A DNA stretch of 64,000 nt from Saprospiraceae bacterium (lineage in GTDB: Bacteria > Bacteroidota > Bacteroidia > Chitinophagales > Saprospiraceae). Location of the stretch: contig JALHQW010000036.1 of assembly GCA_022841745.1 (NCBI GenBank), positions 1 to 64,000 of the forward strand, written 5' to 3'. Numbering within the stretch: position 1 is the stretch's first letter; the number at the start of each line of letters is the position of its first letter. Below the pieces are notes generated by a model that ran no database searches, had not been told where the DNA came from, and saw nothing but the letters and a program-made list of their open reading frames with translations. Below are positions 61,199-64,000 of the stretch, in pieces. The position numbers and the translations under genes were made by a program.

Positions 61199-62413
61199 AT
61201 GCAATCCGCTTATATCGTTGACGCCATCCGCACCCCCGTTGCAAATTTTCAAGGAAACCTTTCCACCGTTCGGGCCGATGATTTGGCCGCCCATGCCATT
61301 GCAGCACTCGTGGCTCGCCACCCGGGTATCCCGACCGATGCTTATGCCGACGTGATTCTTGGCTGCGCCAACCAAGCGGGCGAGGACAACCGCAACGTTG
61401 CCCGCATGGCAGCACTGCTGGCGGGGCTGCCCGTAAGCGTGCCGGGTGAGACCGTCAACCGGCTTTGCGCCAGCGGCATGGCCGCCGTGGTGCAGGCGAG
61501 CCGAGCCATCCGTTGCGGCGAAGGCGACCTGTTCATCGCTGGCGGCGTGGAGCACATGACCCGTGGGCCGTGGGTAATTTCCAAGACCTCCCAAGCCTTC
61601 GGTCGCGATGCCGAGATGCACGACAGCAGCTTCGGCTGGCGCTTCATCAACCCTCGCATGAAGTCACTCTATGGCGTGGACAGCATGGGCAACACCGCCG
61701 AAAACCTTGCGGAACAACATAAAATAAGCCGGGAAGACCAAGATGCTTTTGCGCTGCGTTCGCAGCAAAAAGCGGCCAAGGCGCAAGCCAACGGAAGGCT
61801 GGCCGAAGAGATAAGCCCCGTGGCAATTCCCCAGCGAAAGGGCGACCCCATCCTTTTTTCCGAAGATGAATTCATCAAACCAAGCACTACGATGGAGGTG
61901 CTCGCAAAACTTCGACCTGCCTTCAAGAAACTGGAAGACGGCGGCACCGTGACGGCGGGCAACGCCTCCGGCCTCAACGATGGTGCTGCCGCAATGCTCC
62001 TGGCCTCCGAAGCCGCCGTAAAACAATTTGACCTAAAACCCCTCGCCCGCATCGTAAGCACGGGCGTGGCGGGCGTGGAGCCTCGCATTATGGGCATTGG
62101 GCCAGTGCCGGCCAGCCAGATGGCGCTCGACCGGGCCGGCCTCTCCCTCGCCGACATGGACATCATCGAACTGAACGAAGCTTTTGCGGCGCAAGCCCTT
62201 GCCTGTACCCGTACCTGGGGCATCCCCGACGACGACCCTCGGCTGAACCCCAACGGCGGGGCCATTGCCATTGGCCACCCACTTGGCATGTCGGGCACCC
62301 GCCTGTTGCAGACTGCCGCCATTGAATTGCATAAGCAGGGAAAACGCTATGCCCTGGCAACGATGTGCATTGGCGTGGGACAGGGATATGCGGTGGTGTT
62401 GGAGCGGGTTTAA
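61199..62413 (+). CDS. Thiolase (acetyl-CoA C-acyltransferase, possibly 3-oxoadipyl-CoA type)
   Basis: 404-residue type I/II thiolase. N-terminal YIVDAIRTPVANFQGNLSTV, nucleophile C90 in NRLCASGMAAVVQASRAI, AGGVEHMTRGPWV, second catalytic residues in NGGAIAIGHPLGMSGTRLLQ (His) and MCIGVGQGYAVV (Cys). Length fits both beta-oxidation and 3-oxoadipyl-CoA thiolases (PcaF/PaaJ ~400). No other aromatic-degradation gene is present, so a general acyl-CoA role is as likely. MITE-like DNA lies just upstream. Confidence 0.93.
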   Translation: MQSAYIVDAIRTPVANFQGNLSTVRADDLAAHAIAALVARHPGIPTDAYADVILGCANQAGEDNRNVARMAALLAGLPVSVPGETVNRLCASGMAAVVQASRAIRCGEGDLFIAGGVEHMTRGPWVISKTSQAFGRDAEMHDSSFGWRFINPRMKSLYGVDSMGNTAENLAEQHKISREDQDAFALRSQQKAAKAQANGRLAEEISPVAIPQRKGDPILFSEDEFIKPSTTMEVLAKLRPAFKKLEDGGTVTAGNASGLNDGAAAMLLASEAAVKQFDLKPLARIVSTGVAGVEPRIMGIGPVPASQMALDRAGLSLADMDIIELNEAFAAQALACTRTWGIPDDDPRLNPNGGAIAIGHPLGMSGTRLLQTAAIELHKQGKRYALATMCIGVGQGYAVVLERV

Positions 62414-62416
62414 GTC

Positions 62417-64000
62417 TTAAACGTTCCACCAGTAAGTCAGCTTCACCACCAGTGCCCGGTTGCGCACGGCACCAAAATCTGAGGTATAGTTGTTGGTATA
62501 AACCACGAACAGGTCGGAGGCCGGGCTGTAGCGCCATTGCAGCCGCAGGTTGAGGTTTACGTTCTCCGTCTGGCTGTTGTACTGCACGAAATTGGTAAGG
62601 TAGAGTTTGTTGGTCACCGTCACGTCTATACGGGGGCCGATGAGCCAGATGTCGTGCTTCGAGTTTTTGAGTGCCTCCGGCAAACGGTCGTCTGCTTCAA
62701 ATTCAATGCGGTTGAGTTGAGCCGCCAGGTTTACGGCCACATAGGGCTGGAAACGGTAGCCCATTTCGCCCCCCAAGCGCAACCTCGTGCCATCGGCCAG
62801 GTAGCCACCATACCGCCCACTGAACGCCCATGTGAAGCGGCTCTGCGGCTTGGAGTTGATATCGCCCCCGAAGCTGTTCCACTTATGTACGGTACCCTGT
62901 GCCAACGTGTCGGTGGGGTTCACGGGGTTCACGGGGTCGAATGGGCGCTGGAGTTCCCAGTAGTTGTAGGCCGTCCAGAAAGTCACCTCGGTGCGGTTGA
63001 GCAAGGTGAATTTGTAAAACAGCACAGGCTCGCTTTCGATGTAGCGCATGTTTTCATCGAAAATAAACTCCACCTTCACCCTTGGGCCGTGGCTCAATAG
63101 CCAACTTGATTTTGGGAAAAACAGCCGCTCGCCCGTCATCAATGCCCGGTTGAAGCCGTTGCGGGGCACGAACCCCGTTTCTGCCCGGAAGTTTTTACCC
63201 ACGTTTTCAAACTGACCATTGAATGCCCAATGCTTGGCAGTATAGGCCAGGTTGCCCGCCAAGATGGCGTTGTCGTCGCTCACCCCAGGACTGATTGATT
63301 TCAGGTAGAGCGCCTTCCCTGCCCAAAGGTTGTTTTGCGAAGCAAGATTGTATTCCAAGCCGAGGTTGCGGTTGTACTCCCGTATGGCGTCGGTGTCCGT
63401 CACCTTGTCGTAGTCGAACGTGTGCTTGTTCACGAGAATGCCAGAAATGAACGAACGGGCCGCCACCCGCCGCTGCACCGACAATACGCTGAAATTCTGT
63501 TCTGGCGTAAAAAGGCTGTCCCTATCGGTGAAGCTGCCCGCCTGCATGGTCATGGCGCCAAGTCGCCAGTTTTTATTGGGCTTGCCGCTTAGGCGAGCGC
63601 CGTATTTGATAGGGGCTTGCAGCCCGATTCGGCGGGAGAAAAAAGGCCGGATGGACGAGTAGCCGAAATTGCCGAAGATGTCCGCATTTTCGAGGAAAAA
63701 CTGCCGCCGCTCCGGGAAGAACAGCTCGAAACGGTCGAGGTTAACCTGTTGCACGTCCACCTCAACTTGCGAGAAATCGGGGTTAACCGTCAGGTCGAGG
63801 CTGAGGGAAGAGGTGAGCGAAACCTTGGCATCCACGCCCACTTCCTTACGGTATTGGGTGTCGCCGTTTTTTTCAATATCCTTGCTCACGCCGCCGAGCG
63901 CATACGGTATCACGGACAGGTTCGGGCCGACGGCGGGCGGCGCTTCGTCCCATACGAGCACGCCCGTGTAGGCGAGCGAGGAAGTTGGGAACTGTCGGGG
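62417..64000 (-). CDS. DUF5916 outer-membrane protein, 5' end outside window
   Basis: Partial gene: the frame is open to the window edge (527 codons here; family members are usually about 700-900 residues), so the N-terminal signal peptide and carbohydrate-binding-like domain are missing from view. The visible part is a large beta-barrel-like region: SLTSSLSLDLTVNPDFSQVE, FFPERRQFFLENADIFGNFG, then alternating strands to the C-terminal SDFGAVRNRALVVKLTYWW. A substrate is not known. Stop lies 3 bp from the stop of the thiolase gene. Confidence 0.87.
   Translation of the reverse strand, partial: PRQFPTSSLAYTGVLVWDEAPPAVGPNLSVIPYALGGVSKDIEKNGDTQYRKEVGVDAKVSLTSSLSLDLTVNPDFSQVEVDVQQVNLDRFELFFPERRQFFLENADIFGNFGYSSIRPFFSRRIGLQAPIKYGARLSGKPNKNWRLGAMTMQAGSFTDRDSLFTPEQNFSVLSVQRRVAARSFISGILVNKHTFDYDKVTDTDAIREYNRNLGLEYNLASQNNLWAGKALYLKSISPGVSDDNAILAGNLAYTAKHWAFNGQFENVGKNFRAETGFVPRNGFNRALMTGERLFFPKSSWLLSHGPRVKVEFIFDENMRYIESEPVLFYKFTLLNRTEVTFWTAYNYWELQRPFDPVNPVNPTDTLAQGTVHKWNSFGGDINSKPQSRFTWAFSGRYGGYLADGTRLRLGGEMGYRFQPYVAVNLAAQLNRIEFEADDRLPEALKNSKHDIWLIGPRIDVTVTNKLYLTNFVQYNSQTENVNLNLRLQWRYSPASDLFVVYTNNYTSDFGAVRNRALVVKLTYWWNV

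Overview
The window looks like chromosomal DNA of a gliding or T9SS-bearing member of the Bacteroidota, most likely Saprospiria-like (the class is inference). Evidence: gldB and gldH gliding lipoproteins, a CotH-type secreted protein with a Por-type C-terminal sorting domain, a DUF5916 outer-membrane protein, LytS/LytTR two-component genes, DUF4369-thioredoxin, many lipoproteins, almost no Shine-Dalgarno sites, and repeated matches to the Bacteroidota -7 promoter box TAnnTTTG. No rRNA, tRNA, CRISPR array, prophage or complete insertion sequence was recognised.

Layout. 0.2-9 kb: SLC13 transporter; lipoprotein + LytS kinase + LytTR regulator operon; CotH/T9SS protein; glycosyltransferase 2. 9-18 kb: TlpA-like thioredoxin, prfC, a PIN toxin-antitoxin pair, an internally duplicated orphan protein, an epimerase, and an ECF sigma / anti-sigma-like / Spy-like envelope cluster. 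18-30 kb: PD40-OmpA protein, gldH, class IV aminotransferase, nadB, a receiver-Crp fusion regulator with a PAS histidine kinase, divergent CBS and universal-stress genes, a four-helix-bundle protein, MscS. 30-38.5 kb: outer-membrane barrel, gldB, a large SWIM-SNF2 protein, cytochrome c, BI-1 protein, ComM. 38.5-46.4 kb: a complete V/A-type ATPase operon (E, DUF2764, A, B, D, I, K; minus strand). 46.5-49.4 kb: EamA transporter, peroxiredoxin, clpS-aat N-end-rule pair. 49.4-55.1 kb: F-type ATPase operon a-c-b-delta-alpha-gamma (beta and epsilon are not here). 55-64 kb: S9 peptidase, OmpA protein, lipoprotein, thiolase and a DUF5916 protein cut by the window end.

Two rotary ATPases therefore lie about 3 kb apart. 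Their ion-site residues differ: the V-type K subunit keeps the full T-Q...Q...E sodium site known from Enterococcus hirae NtpK, while the F-type c subunit has the carboxylate but not the serine/threonine/tyrosine sodium ligands, so one is predicted to couple sodium and the other protons.

The most unusual layer is non-coding. Many gaps carry arrays of short (7-12 bp) degenerate direct repeats, usually followed by the same units inverted, so that the gap can fold into one long hairpin. Unit sequences differ between loci but recur in families (GGATTGAA, GGTGATT, CATGAAGC, GGTGGACGAT, GAGGTAT, CTTAAATC, ACTGCCAACTG). Every inter-gene gap of the F-ATPase operon has one, as do two gaps of the V-ATPase operon. 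Separate from these are a MITE-like element with two nested hairpins (three copies, with paired changes that keep the stems) and long palindromes, one a perfect 90-bp palindrome.
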